Origin: Lewinellaceae bacterium
GTDB taxonomy: Bacteria > Bacteroidota > Bacteroidia > Chitinophagales > Saprospiraceae
NCBI GenBank assembly: GCA_016712415.1
Contig: JADJRC010000018.1
Coordinates: 1 to 64,000, forward strand
DNA length: 64,000 nucleotides
Direction: 5' to 3'
Under the pieces are notes generated by a model. That model worked only from the letters and a program-made list of their open reading frames with translations. It was not told the DNA's origin and made no database searches. Position numbers and translations under genes: made by a program. Positions 1 to 6,977 of the stretch are shown here, in pieces (position 1 is the stretch's first letter; every line of letters starts with the position of its first letter).

Positions 1-681
1 CTTGTCCGGGATTTTAAAGTCGGGATGGTGGTAATAGTCGTATGGGTTCCAGCCGTTGCCCTTCGCCCAATTCAGGAACATTTTCAGTTTTTTGATGAAG
101 TTGCCGACGGTGTTTTCCTGATACGTTGCGCCGTCGCGGTGCTCGTAGTCTTGCAGGTAGCGCAGGAACTTGCCGTAAAACGCCAGATTGATATTGTCGT
201 AGGTAAGGGTAAAGCGTTGTCGTTTGGCGAATTGCTCCAGATGGGTTTTCAGGTTCAGAATGTGCGACATACTACCTTTCGATGTTCCTTTGTCACTATG
301 GTATTCGATGAAGGCGGCAAAATCGGTCATCAGGTCGCGTTCCTCTTCCACCGTGTATGTCCCCGAAAGTATTTGTTCTTTGAACTTTTCTTTCAGCGGC
401 ATTTTACCCTGCTCCACAGCATCACGGTACAAGCTTTCGGCACGCTTCCTGATTTCGTTCAACCGGGCGTTTGTCTGTGTGGCAAACTGGGCAAATGTGG
501 TAAACCTTTGATTTTTGAAATACCGGTTTGCACGTTTGTTCGGTAGGAAGTTCATCCGCACCGTTTCTCTATTGACCACATATCTAATCTGACATTGGAT
601 CAGGCGTTCGGTGTCGGTGTATCGTCTTTGCGGCGATTCAAAGCGAAAATTACATTTATCATGTTGTGGGCAGGTTTGCAA
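1..681 (-). CDS. Site-specific tyrosine recombinase (phage-type integrase), N-terminal part
   Basis: The minus-strand frame is open from the window edge up to 837. Its translation reads like the N-terminal arm-binding and SAM-like core-binding domains of Bacteroidota tyrosine recombinases, including a YDNINLAFYGKFLRYLQD segment followed by QENTVGNFIKKLKMFLNWA. The catalytic R-H-R-Y domain would lie beyond position 1. The start is uncertain: the first ATG (553-555) would remove conserved N-terminal sequence, so a TTG at 679-681 or a GTG at 772-774 is more likely. It lies next to a tRNA 3'-end fragment and reads away from it, which is the usual arrangement of an integrase beside its attachment site. 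The family call is firm; the exact start is not. Confidence 0.8.
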   Translation of the reverse strand, partial: MQTCPQHDKCNFRFESPQRRYTDTERLIQCQIRYVVNRETVRMNFLPNKRANRYFKNQRFTTFAQFATQTNARLNEIRKRAESLYRDAVEQGKMPLKEKFKEQILSGTYTVEEERDLMTDFAAFIEYHSDKGTSKGSMSHILNLKTHLEQFAKRQRFTLTYDNINLAFYGKFLRYLQDYEHRDGATYQENTVGNFIKKLKMFLNWAKGNGWNPYDYYHHPDFKIPDK

Positions 682-810
682 AGTGCGAGTAAAAATGCGA
701 GTAAGATTTCTTTCTTTTACCTGCTCAAAGTTACTAAATGTTTCCCGGTTTTCAAATAAAGTCTTGATAATCACATATTTTAGGAAAAAACGGAAAAGTC
801 TGGAAAATGG

Positions 811-833
811 GGTTCGATCCCCGTCGGGGCTAC
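811..833 (+). other. tRNA 3'-end fragment, probable integrase attachment site
   Basis: The 23 bases contain a T-loop (TTCGATC), the 3' half of a T-stem (CCCGT) and an acceptor strand (CGGGGCTA plus discriminator C). The sequence upstream shows no anticodon arm, D arm or matching 5' acceptor, and the 5' half of the T-stem does not pair. A lone tRNA 3' end next to an integrase is what is left at the far end of an element inserted into a tRNA gene. Since the integrase lies to the left, the element should extend left from about 833 and the intact tRNA should be beyond the window. Confidence 0.65.
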
Positions 834-1059
834 TTCTTTAAATTTTAAGTGCTTGAAAATGAATTAATTGTAATTGATTGGTTCATTTTCTGAGCATTTT
901 GGAGGTCGTTCTGGCCAAAACTGGAGTCATCCCGAATTGTGCAATTGATTTTGGAGAAGTCAAATATTTACAGATCAGTCGGTTATGTAAAATATCCGAC
1001 CTGGTAGAGCGGCAAGGTTTCTGTAGCGATATTTGCGTTAAACAACTTACCAGACAGGG
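834..1059. other. Noncoding stretch beside the element end
   Basis: No credible gene is visible here. A 16-base stretch at 923-938 (GGAGTCATCCCGAATT) recurs in inverse orientation at 54831-54846, close to the second copy of the 70-bp hairpin repeat. A short GGAGGTCGT motif also occurs at both places (901-909 and 54810-54818). These may be remnants of one longer dispersed repeat. Confidence 0.4.
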
Positions 1060-1129
1060 TATGTACGCCGGACTTCCAAGTCCGGCGCCTCCACCACGTT
1101 ACAACGGACCTGGAAGTCCGTTGTACATA
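1060..1129. repeat. 70-bp double-hairpin repeat, copy 1 (REP/MITE-like)
   Basis: The unit begins TATGTAC and ends GTACATA. The left half contains a palindrome with a 10-bp stem (CGCCGGACTT, two-base loop, AAGTCCGGCG). The right half contains a similar hairpin (ACAACGGAC with AGTCCGTTGT). The two halves are also inverted repeats of each other over about 25 bp. A second copy with the same length and one difference in the linker lies at 54716-54785. The structure resembles paired REP elements moved by RAYT-type (IS200-like) transposases; no such transposase is in this window. Confidence 0.8.
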
Positions 1130-1424
1130 CTCTCTGCATAAACGGTCAGGCGTGATGATCTGATATAAGTTAAATCCTGATGCATAACTTGAGAAAAGCG
1201 GCGCTTCGCGAGGCCAGTTTTGGACGAAGGCGTAAAAAAACTATGCAACCAGTTGAACGGCAGTAAAATACGACGCGGAAAACGCATTGGGATTTTACCC
1301 AATATTTCAAAATCAGGGCCTTTTTAAAGAAAAAACTGATATTTCTCGTTGAAAATTTTGAAATGACGCGGGAAGTAATTCAACTTTACGTATTGTATTT
1401 CAGGTACTTGACCTGATTTCCGCT
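1130..1424 (+). promoter_or_regulatory. Probable CRISPR leader
   Basis: This is a gene-free stretch of nearly 300 bases directly before the first exact CRISPR repeat, A/T-rich in its last 100 bases. It is on the leader side because the repeat ends in ATTGAAAC, the typical crRNA 5' handle, and the degenerate repeat lies at the opposite end. No specific promoter element is assigned. Confidence 0.5.
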
Positions 1425-1961
1425 CTTCCAGCCCGTATCCAGACGTAAGAGGATTGAAACTGTATATTCGCCAACCCCAAACCGGGAACCACAACTTCCA
1501 GCCCGTATCCAGACGTAAGAGGATTGAAACTCTTATGATGTTATAATTAGTGATCGGGTTGTAAGTTTTCTTCCAGCCCGTATCCAGACGTAAGAGGATT
1601 GAAACACTGCTTGCCGAGAATATCAGGAGGCACTCCAAGAACTTCCAGCCCGTATCCAGACGTAAGAGGATTGAAACCTACTTCGCAGATGATAGGACCA
1701 CGCCCGACTTTCCTTCCAGCCCGTATCCAGACGTAAGAGGATTGAAACAAATAATCGAACACCCAACCAGAACCTCAAGCATCTTCCAGCCCGTATCCAG
1801 ACGTAAGAGGATTGAAACGGAACGCCAAACTTCCACGCAAAGTAAGCGTAGAGCTTCCAGCCCGTATCCAGACGTAAGAGGATTGAAACGGTAAATCATC
1901 AGGCGTATCGCCGACACAGTACTAAATTCCAGCCCGTATCCAAACCCAAGAGGCGCCCACC
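1425..1961 (+). CRISPR. Orphan CRISPR array, 7 exact repeats plus a degenerate terminal repeat
   Basis: The 36-bp repeat begins CTTCCAGCCCGTATCC and ends AAGAGGATTGAAAC. Exact copies start at 1425, 1495, 1570, 1642, 1713, 1783 and 1854. An eighth copy at 1926 matches only in its first half. The seven spacers are 34, 39, 36, 35, 34, 35 and 36 nt and are all different. The ATTGAAAC end is the 5' handle typical of type I-B and type III crRNAs, so the array should be transcribed on the plus strand with its oldest spacer at the right. No cas gene is seen anywhere in the window, so Cas6 and effectors would have to come from another locus. ORFs over the array are artefacts of the repeats. Confidence 0.95.
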
Positions 1962-1967
1962 AAAACG

Positions 1968-1999
1968 AACGACCCGTCCGGAATCCCGGGCGGGTCGTT
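1968..1999 (+). terminator. Hairpin after the CRISPR array
   Basis: A 9-bp perfect stem (AACGACCCG with CGGGTCGTT) encloses a 14-base loop directly after the degenerate last repeat. There is no strong T-run, so it may be a weak or factor-assisted terminator of the array transcript, or an end of the array module. Confidence 0.5.
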
Positions 2000-2246
2000 G
2001 CATTGATGATTGGGTTTCTTTCAAACGCCGAGCATGTCGATAACGATAATTGCACCACCTGAATCCGCTCATGTCGTATGACATTCCATGCTTCAAAGCG
2101 TTCCTTTAGCCGGGTTTGTTTATTTGGGGTGTGTGCCGCAGGCAGTGCAGCAGAAAAAGAATTCTAAACTACATTTGTACTTTGACGCACCCAAAACCTG
2201 GATACGAAATGATTTATACCTGCCACTTTGCCACCATTGAAAACAT

Positions 2247-3575
2247 ATGCCTGAACTGATCTCGAAAATTGCGACAATCCTCGGTCTGAAACACATCCAT
2301 CGCGCACCCGAACGGGACGACGGCAACTCCCTGGCCGCTGTGATGGCGTTCAAAGAAAAATACCCGAAATACGCTCTCGATGACGCAGGCAACATCATCG
2401 GGCTAAACCTCGCCAAAACTGGCCTGACCGATGAAAAATGGCAAAAAATACTTGCACTGCCCGGCCTGGCCGACCACTTGCGGGCATTGAACCTGAACGA
2501 AAACGGCCTGACGGCATTCTCATTTCCCGAAGGTCAGGGTTTGCGAAAACTGGAAAACCTCCACCTTGCGGAAAACAAACTCAAAGAATTCGCACTACCG
2601 GAAGGTATGGATGCGCTGACGGATCTGGAGTTGGAGGAGAATCCGCTGGAATCGCCGCCGCCGGACGTGGTGGCACTGGGGAAGTGCAGAAATTTTAAAT
2701 GGCTGAAGGATACGGGAAAACGCCCTGTCCTCGAAGCCAAAGTGATGTTCATTGGCGACAGCAGTTATGGAAAGACACACCTGATTGAAATGCTCCGTCA
2801 CCAGAAAATCACTCGTGAGATCACCACTACTCATGGCATAGAGCGCTGCCGGATGGAAGATGCGCCTTCCAATGAGGGCCCCATTCGTTTGAATGTTTGG
2901 GACTTGGGCGGGCAGCAGTTTATGCGCAGCACCCACCAGTTTTTCTTCACCGAACGTACACTTTATGTGCTGGTTACTGTGGCACGACGCGAACGCAAAG
3001 ACCTCATCAACAAAACCGACCTGGATGAACACGACATAGACCGGGAACCGCTTCGCCGGGAATACCCTAACATCAAAGGTTTTGTGCGTACTGCTGTGTA
3101 TGACAGTCCTGAAAAAAAGGTGGTAGCACTTGATACCATTCAGGAATTGCAAGCCAAAATCCACGAAATTGTCTCGGATAAAAATGAAATGCCCAGCGTT
3201 TTTGTTGAACAGCGGCCTGAATGGTTTACTGTCAAGAACGAACTGGAAGCAATGGACATGGAATACATCAGTTACGAAAAATATCGCCAACTTGAGCATA
3301 TAAAAAGCCTACCCGAAGACGAACAGCGTATGAATCTCAAACAGTTGGCCTCACTCGGCACAGTGGTCAGTTTTGTTGACGACCCCCGTCTGGACCATAC
3401 CCACGTCATCAACCCGCAGTGGATCATGGATGGCGTGTACACGCTCATCAACGATTCAGTGATAAAAGACAAACGACGCGGCCAGTTCAGTTTTGCCGAT
3501 TTAAAACGACTGCTATCTACGGCAGGTACCCGAGGGATAAATATAACTTTTGATCGAATTGATGAAGAAGTTTAA
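2247..3575 (+). CDS. Roco-family protein, N-terminal part: LRR, Roc GTPase, start of COR
   Basis: Residues of about 50-150 form leucine-rich repeats (LNLNENGLTAF, LHLAENKLKEF, LELEENPL). A Ras-of-complex GTPase domain follows, with a P-loop GDSSYGKTHL near residue 170, the switch motif WDLGGQQF near 219 and the G4 motif NKTD near 254. The stretch between LVTVARR and NKTD is some 18-20 residues shorter than in usual Roc domains. The COR dimerisation domain starts near residue 340 (SYEKYRQLEHI). The frame ends early: in the next frame 3521-3548 reads GRYPRDKYNF, and the third frame from 3550 continues with IELMKKFKLCYP. The natural protein therefore probably continues through 3550-4341 and 4248-5240. 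Roco proteins are nucleotide-switch scaffolds; the ligand is unknown. Confidence 0.85.
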   Translation: MPELISKIATILGLKHIHRAPERDDGNSLAAVMAFKEKYPKYALDDAGNIIGLNLAKTGLTDEKWQKILALPGLADHLRALNLNENGLTAFSFPEGQGLRKLENLHLAENKLKEFALPEGMDALTDLELEENPLESPPPDVVALGKCRNFKWLKDTGKRPVLEAKVMFIGDSSYGKTHLIEMLRHQKITREITTTHGIERCRMEDAPSNEGPIRLNVWDLGGQQFMRSTHQFFFTERTLYVLVTVARRERKDLINKTDLDEHDIDREPLRREYPNIKGFVRTAVYDSPEKKVVALDTIQELQAKIHEIVSDKNEMPSVFVEQRPEWFTVKNELEAMDMEYISYEKYRQLEHIKSLPEDEQRMNLKQLASLGTVVSFVDDPRLDHTHVINPQWIMDGVYTLINDSVIKDKRRGQFSFADLKRLLSTAGTRGINITFDRIDEEV

Positions 3576-4341
3576 ACTTTGCTACCCTGTGCGCAGGCTT
3601 GATAACACTTTTGTTGCCCGATCTTTTTCCGACATTGAGCCTGCCGGGGTTTGGCCTGAAGAAAGCACGGGACTGCAATTCCGTTTCAATTATGGCTCCT
3701 TTCCGCCCGATTTGTTCATGGCTCAATTTATTGTCGAAGGCTACGCCAACATTGTTGACGAAAAGCGATGGCGTAGCGGCGTAGTAGTAAGTGATGGCCG
3801 TTGCCAGGCCATTGTACGCCGGGGGTTCTCCAATGAATACATTGAAATCGAGGTGGTCGGGCCTGAAAAACAGCGACGAGGCTACTTGCACGAATTGCTC
3901 GGAGTATTTCGAGAATTGCATAGCCCGTTTGAAAATCTTGAAGTAACACGGGAAATTCCTTTCGAAAACGTCTGGCTCAACTATGATCACCTTCTGACAT
4001 ATGAAGAAGAGAATGAGTCTTATTTCCATCCTGAACTGAAGAAAAAAATTCCGGTTTCAGAAGTACTCGATGGATATTCTCAACAGGGGGATAGAGACAT
4101 GTTTGGCAAACAACTGAATCGCATTGAAATGAAGTTGGATATGGTTGCAGAAGAGACAGGGTTCCTCAAACAACTTGGAAAACATCAATCGGCTATTCTT
4201 CAACAACTCAACGAAGATGACAAAAACGAAAAGACCTCTTTGCAACAATTCAGAACGGACTCGACGAACTCTCCCGAAAATTACCTGCCGATGACCCGCT
4301 TTTATCACAAGTGCAAAAATTCAAAACCGAGCCGGATGTAA
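3550..4341 (+). CDS. Roco-family protein, COR C-terminal part (frameshift fragment)
   Basis: This frame starts with TTG rather than a real start and continues the COR domain (IELMKKFKLCYPVRRL), followed by a beta-rich segment and a helical segment (MFGKQLNRIEMKLDMVAEE). It is not an independent gene. Near 4247 the frame shifts again: the continuation after SLQQ reads QNGLDELSRKLPADDPLL in the frame of the following FGE-containing ORF. The last 30 residues of this ORF are therefore out of frame. Whether the breaks are biological or sequencing errors is open; the density of similar breaks in core genes here favours errors. Confidence 0.7.
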   Translation: MIELMKKFKLCYPVRRLDNTFVARSFSDIEPAGVWPEESTGLQFRFNYGSFPPDLFMAQFIVEGYANIVDEKRWRSGVVVSDGRCQAIVRRGFSNEYIEIEVVGPEKQRRGYLHELLGVFRELHSPFENLEVTREIPFENVWLNYDHLLTYEEENESYFHPELKKKIPVSEVLDGYSQQGDRDMFGKQLNRIEMKLDMVAEETGFLKQLGKHQSAILQQLNEDDKNEKTSLQQFRTDSTNSPENYLPMTRFYHKCKNSKPSRM

Positions 4342-5240
4342 AAACCAAAATCAAACTGGGATTGAATCTGTTGTTTTTTGCCTTAGAGACCGAAGTTGCC
4401 TGGAATATGAAAGATGCGTTCCGTCAGATCGTTCACGACATGAAAAACGGGCATATTTTACCAAGCCATAGCCGAAAAGAATATATGGTCAACGATAAAT
4501 TCTCCCAACCACTTCCCAACCTCCCCCTCCCCTTCGACATGATACCCGTTGAAGGCGGTACTTTTGATATGGGCGACGAACACGGCGATCTCCCGGATTA
4601 CTGCCGGCCCGTACACCAGGTGAAGGTCTCCGGTTTTTACATCGGGAAATACCCGGTGACGCAAGCGGTGTGGAAGGCGGTGATGAACGGCGAAAATCCT
4701 TCCCGATTTCAGAGTGATGACCGCCCTGTGGAGCAGGTATCCTGGGAGGATGTACAAGGTTTCATCAAACGTTTGAATGATTTGACAAGGGATACTCGCC
4801 CGGCGGGTCATTTCTACCGCCTTCCGACAGAGGCCGAATGGGAGTTTGCGGCACGCGGCGGCAAATACTTCACGGAAGGCTACAAATACGCAGGCAGCGA
4901 CCGGCTCAAGGATGTGGGCTGGTTTGCAGACAACAGCGGAAGAGAAACGAAACCCGCCGGGCAGAAACAGCCCAACCAGTTGGGCATCTATGACATGAGC
5001 GGTAACGTGTGGGAGTGGTGCGAGGACTGGTTTGGGGGCACAGATTATTACGAAAAATGCAGGAAAGTGGGTATTGTTGCAGACCCACAGGCCCTGTTGG
5101 GCGCATTGCGGCGCGCCGCGGCGGCGGTTGGGCCTACACGGCGCGGTATTGCCGCGCCGCCTCTCGCTACTACGGCACGCCGGGCGCTCGGGGCAGCAAC
5201 ATTGGCTTCCGCCTTGCTTTGTCCCTGCAGGCAGATGGGC
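4248..5240 (+). CDS. FGE/sulfatase-modifying-factor-like domain, C-terminus of the Roco protein (copy 1)
   Basis: The open frame from 4248 carries a short helical linker (PDVKTKIKLGLNLLFF) and then an FGE-sulfatase fold: MIPVEGGTFDMG, FYIGKYPVTQAVWKAVM, FYRLPTEAEWEFAARGG and LGIYDMSGNVWEWCEDW. Near 5070-5100 the frame shifts again, and the final segment RGGGWAYTARYCRAASR to NIGFRLALSLQ is in frame +2. True formylglycine-generating enzyme uses two close cysteines; here only the single Cys of the YCRAASR motif is seen, so this is more likely a ligand-binding version of the fold. The end of the copy has lost its stop codon, so it reads directly into copy 2. It contains the first variable segment (5114-5200). 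Confidence 0.75.
5114..5200 (+). other. DGR-type variable region A (in copy 1)
   Basis: Aligned with the other three copies, this stretch differs at the first two bases of adenine-template-like codons while keeping the third base. Examples in order of copies 1/2/3/4: codon 7 TAC/AGC/AAC/AGC, codon 19 TAC/GGC/CAC/TTC, codon 28 AAC/GTC/CAC/TAC. Codons without A (TGC, CGC, GCC, CCG, CGG) are invariant. Upstream of 5114 this copy no longer aligns cleanly. Confidence 0.75.
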
Positions 5241-5323
5241 GCTCCACTCCGGCTTTCCCAGAGCAAAAAGGAAAACGAAATTTACTTGGCAATCACCTTT
5301 TAAGTTTTCATACAATAAAAACC

Positions 5324-6093
5324 ATGACTGGCCCGCACAAAGAAATCGTCAAAGGCTGTGAATTTTGGATGATCCCGGTCGAGGGTGGCGCCTTTGAAAT
5401 GGGCAGCCCGGATAACGATACAGAGGCAGCGTCCAATGAAAAACCGCAGCATCAGGTGACGATTTCCGGTTTTTACATCGGGAAATACCCGGTGACGCAA
5501 GCGGTGTGGAAGGCGGTGATGAACGGCGAAAATCCGTCCCGATTTCAGGGTGATGACCGCCCTGTAGATCAGGTATCCTGGGACGATGCGCAGGAATTTA
5601 TCAAGCGATTGAATGAAGTGACAAATGATACTCGCCCGGCGGGTCATTTCTACCGCCTTCCCTCGGAATGCTAATGGGAATACGCGGCACGCGGCGGCAA
5701 AGACTTCACGGAAGGCTACAAGTACGCAGGTAGCGACCGGCTCAAGGATGTGGGCTGGTTTGAAGACAATAGCGGAAGAGAGACGAAACCCGCCGGGCGG
5801 AAACAGCCCAACCAGTTGGGTATCTACGACATGAGCGGTAACGTGCGGGAGTGGTGCGAGGACTGGTATGGCGACACAGATTATTACGAAAAATGCAGAA
5901 AGGCCTACATTGCAGACCCTAGGGCCCTGGTTCGGGCTCGCGTGGGCCGCGGCGGCAGTTAAACAGCACGGCGCACTATTGCCGCGCCGCCTCTCGCAAC
6001 GGCGGCGCGCCGGGCAATCGGTACAGCGTCATTGGCTTCCGCCTTGCTTTGTCCCTGCAGGCAGATGGGCGCTCCACTCCGGCTTTCCTGTGA
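5324..6093 (+). pseudogene. FGE-like domain gene, copy 2 (internal stop and frameshift)
   Basis: The copy starts with its own ATG (MTGPHKEIVKGCEFWMIPV) after a leader shared by all downstream copies (AATTTACTTGGCAATCACC, then a run up to AAAAACC before the ATG). It encodes the same FGE-like fold as copy 4. An in-frame TAA at 5672-5674 replaces the Glu of the SEAEWEY motif, and one base is missing in the variable region near 5961, so the C-terminus is out of frame. The TGA at 6091-6093 marks the natural end. Beyond the stop the frame is intact for almost 100 codons, so decay, if real, is recent. Confidence 0.75.
5932..6030 (+). other. DGR-type variable region B (in copy 2)
   Basis: In the C-terminal frame it reads STAHYCRAASRNGGAPGNR and then YSVIGFRLA. 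Codons at the variable positions are AAC, AGC, AAC, GGC, GGC, GCG, AAT, TAC, AGC and GTC, all with the same third base as in the other copies. The one exception in the whole set is here: CAC where the other copies have CAG or CGG. Confidence 0.75.
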
Positions 6094-6151
6094 GCAAAAA
6101 GGGGAAACGAAATTTACTTGGCAATCACCTTTAAGTTTTCATACAATAAAA

Positions 6152-6915
6152 CCAGACTGACCCGCACAAAGAAATCGTCAAAGGCTGTGAATTTTGGATG
6201 ATCCCGGTCGAGGGTGGCGCTTTAAATGGGCAGCCCGATAACGATACAGAGGCAGCGTCCAATGAAAACCGCAGCACCAAAGACGATTTCCGGTTTTTTA
6301 CATCGGGAAATACCCGGTGACGCAAGCGGTGTGGAAGGCGGTGATGAACGGCGAAAATCCTTCCGGATTTCAGGATGACCGCCCTGTGGAGCGGGTATCC
6401 TGGATGATGTACAAGATTTCATCAAACGTTTGAATGAAGTGACAAAGGATACTCGCCCGGAAGGGCATTTCACCGCCTTCTGACAGAACCGAATGGGAGT
6501 TTGTGGCACGCGGCGGCAAATACTTCACGGAAGGTACAAGTACGCAGGCAGCGACCGGCTCAAGGATGTGGGCTGGTTTGGGGACAACAGCGGAAGAGAG
6601 ACGAAACCCGCCGGAGCAGAAACGGCCCAACCAGTTGGGCATATACGACATGAGCGGTAACGTGGGAGTGGTGCGAAGACTGGTTTGGAGGCACAGATTA
6701 TTACGAAAATGGCAGGAAAGCGGGCATTGTTGCAGACCCACAGGGCCCTGTTACGGGCACGTACCGCGTGATCCGCGGCGGTTGGTTCAACGCGGCGCAG
6801 AATTGCCGCGCCGCCTATCGCAGCCACCACGCCGCGCCGTCGGTACGGCCACATTGGCTTCCGCCTTGCTTTGTCCCTGCAGGCAGATGGGCGCTCCACT
6901 CCGGCTTTCCTGTGA
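6152..6915 (+). pseudogene. FGE-like domain gene, copy 3 (many single-base deletions)
   Basis: This is the same unit as copies 2 and 4, but with at least ten one-base losses, mostly in runs. The start ATG is changed to AG, and shifts follow in the GGAFEMG region, the WDDAQEF region and before the variable segment. No long frame survives except fragments. The unit ends with TGA at 6913-6915. The dense indels contrast with otherwise high identity to neighbouring copies, which points either to fast decay or to poor consensus quality in a repeat where reads map ambiguously. Confidence 0.7.
6759..6852 (+). other. DGR-type variable region C (in copy 3)
   Basis: The segment reads TYRVIRGGWFNAAQNCRAAY in its local frame. 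Its variable codons (ATC, GGT, TTC, AAC, GCG, AAT, TAT, AGC, CAC, CAC, TAC, GGC, CAC) again keep the third base. It lacks one GGC codon near its start, carries one extra GCC codon, and has lost about five bases before the CGG codon. Confidence 0.7.
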
Positions 6916-6977
6916 GCAAAAAGGGAAAACGAAATTTACTTGGCAATCACCTTTTAAGTTTTCATACAATAAAAACC

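Noticed and set aside
811..833. Complete tRNA gene
   Set aside because: Only the 3' end is present; there is no anticodon arm, D arm or 5' acceptor upstream.
1324..2058. Overlapping minus-strand ORFs with a repeated NPLTSGYGLE-like sequence
   Set aside because: They are translations of the CRISPR repeats, not genes.
1..2246. cas genes next to the CRISPR array
   Set aside because: The ORFs around the array show no Cas signature; the integrase and noncoding repeats explain the region.
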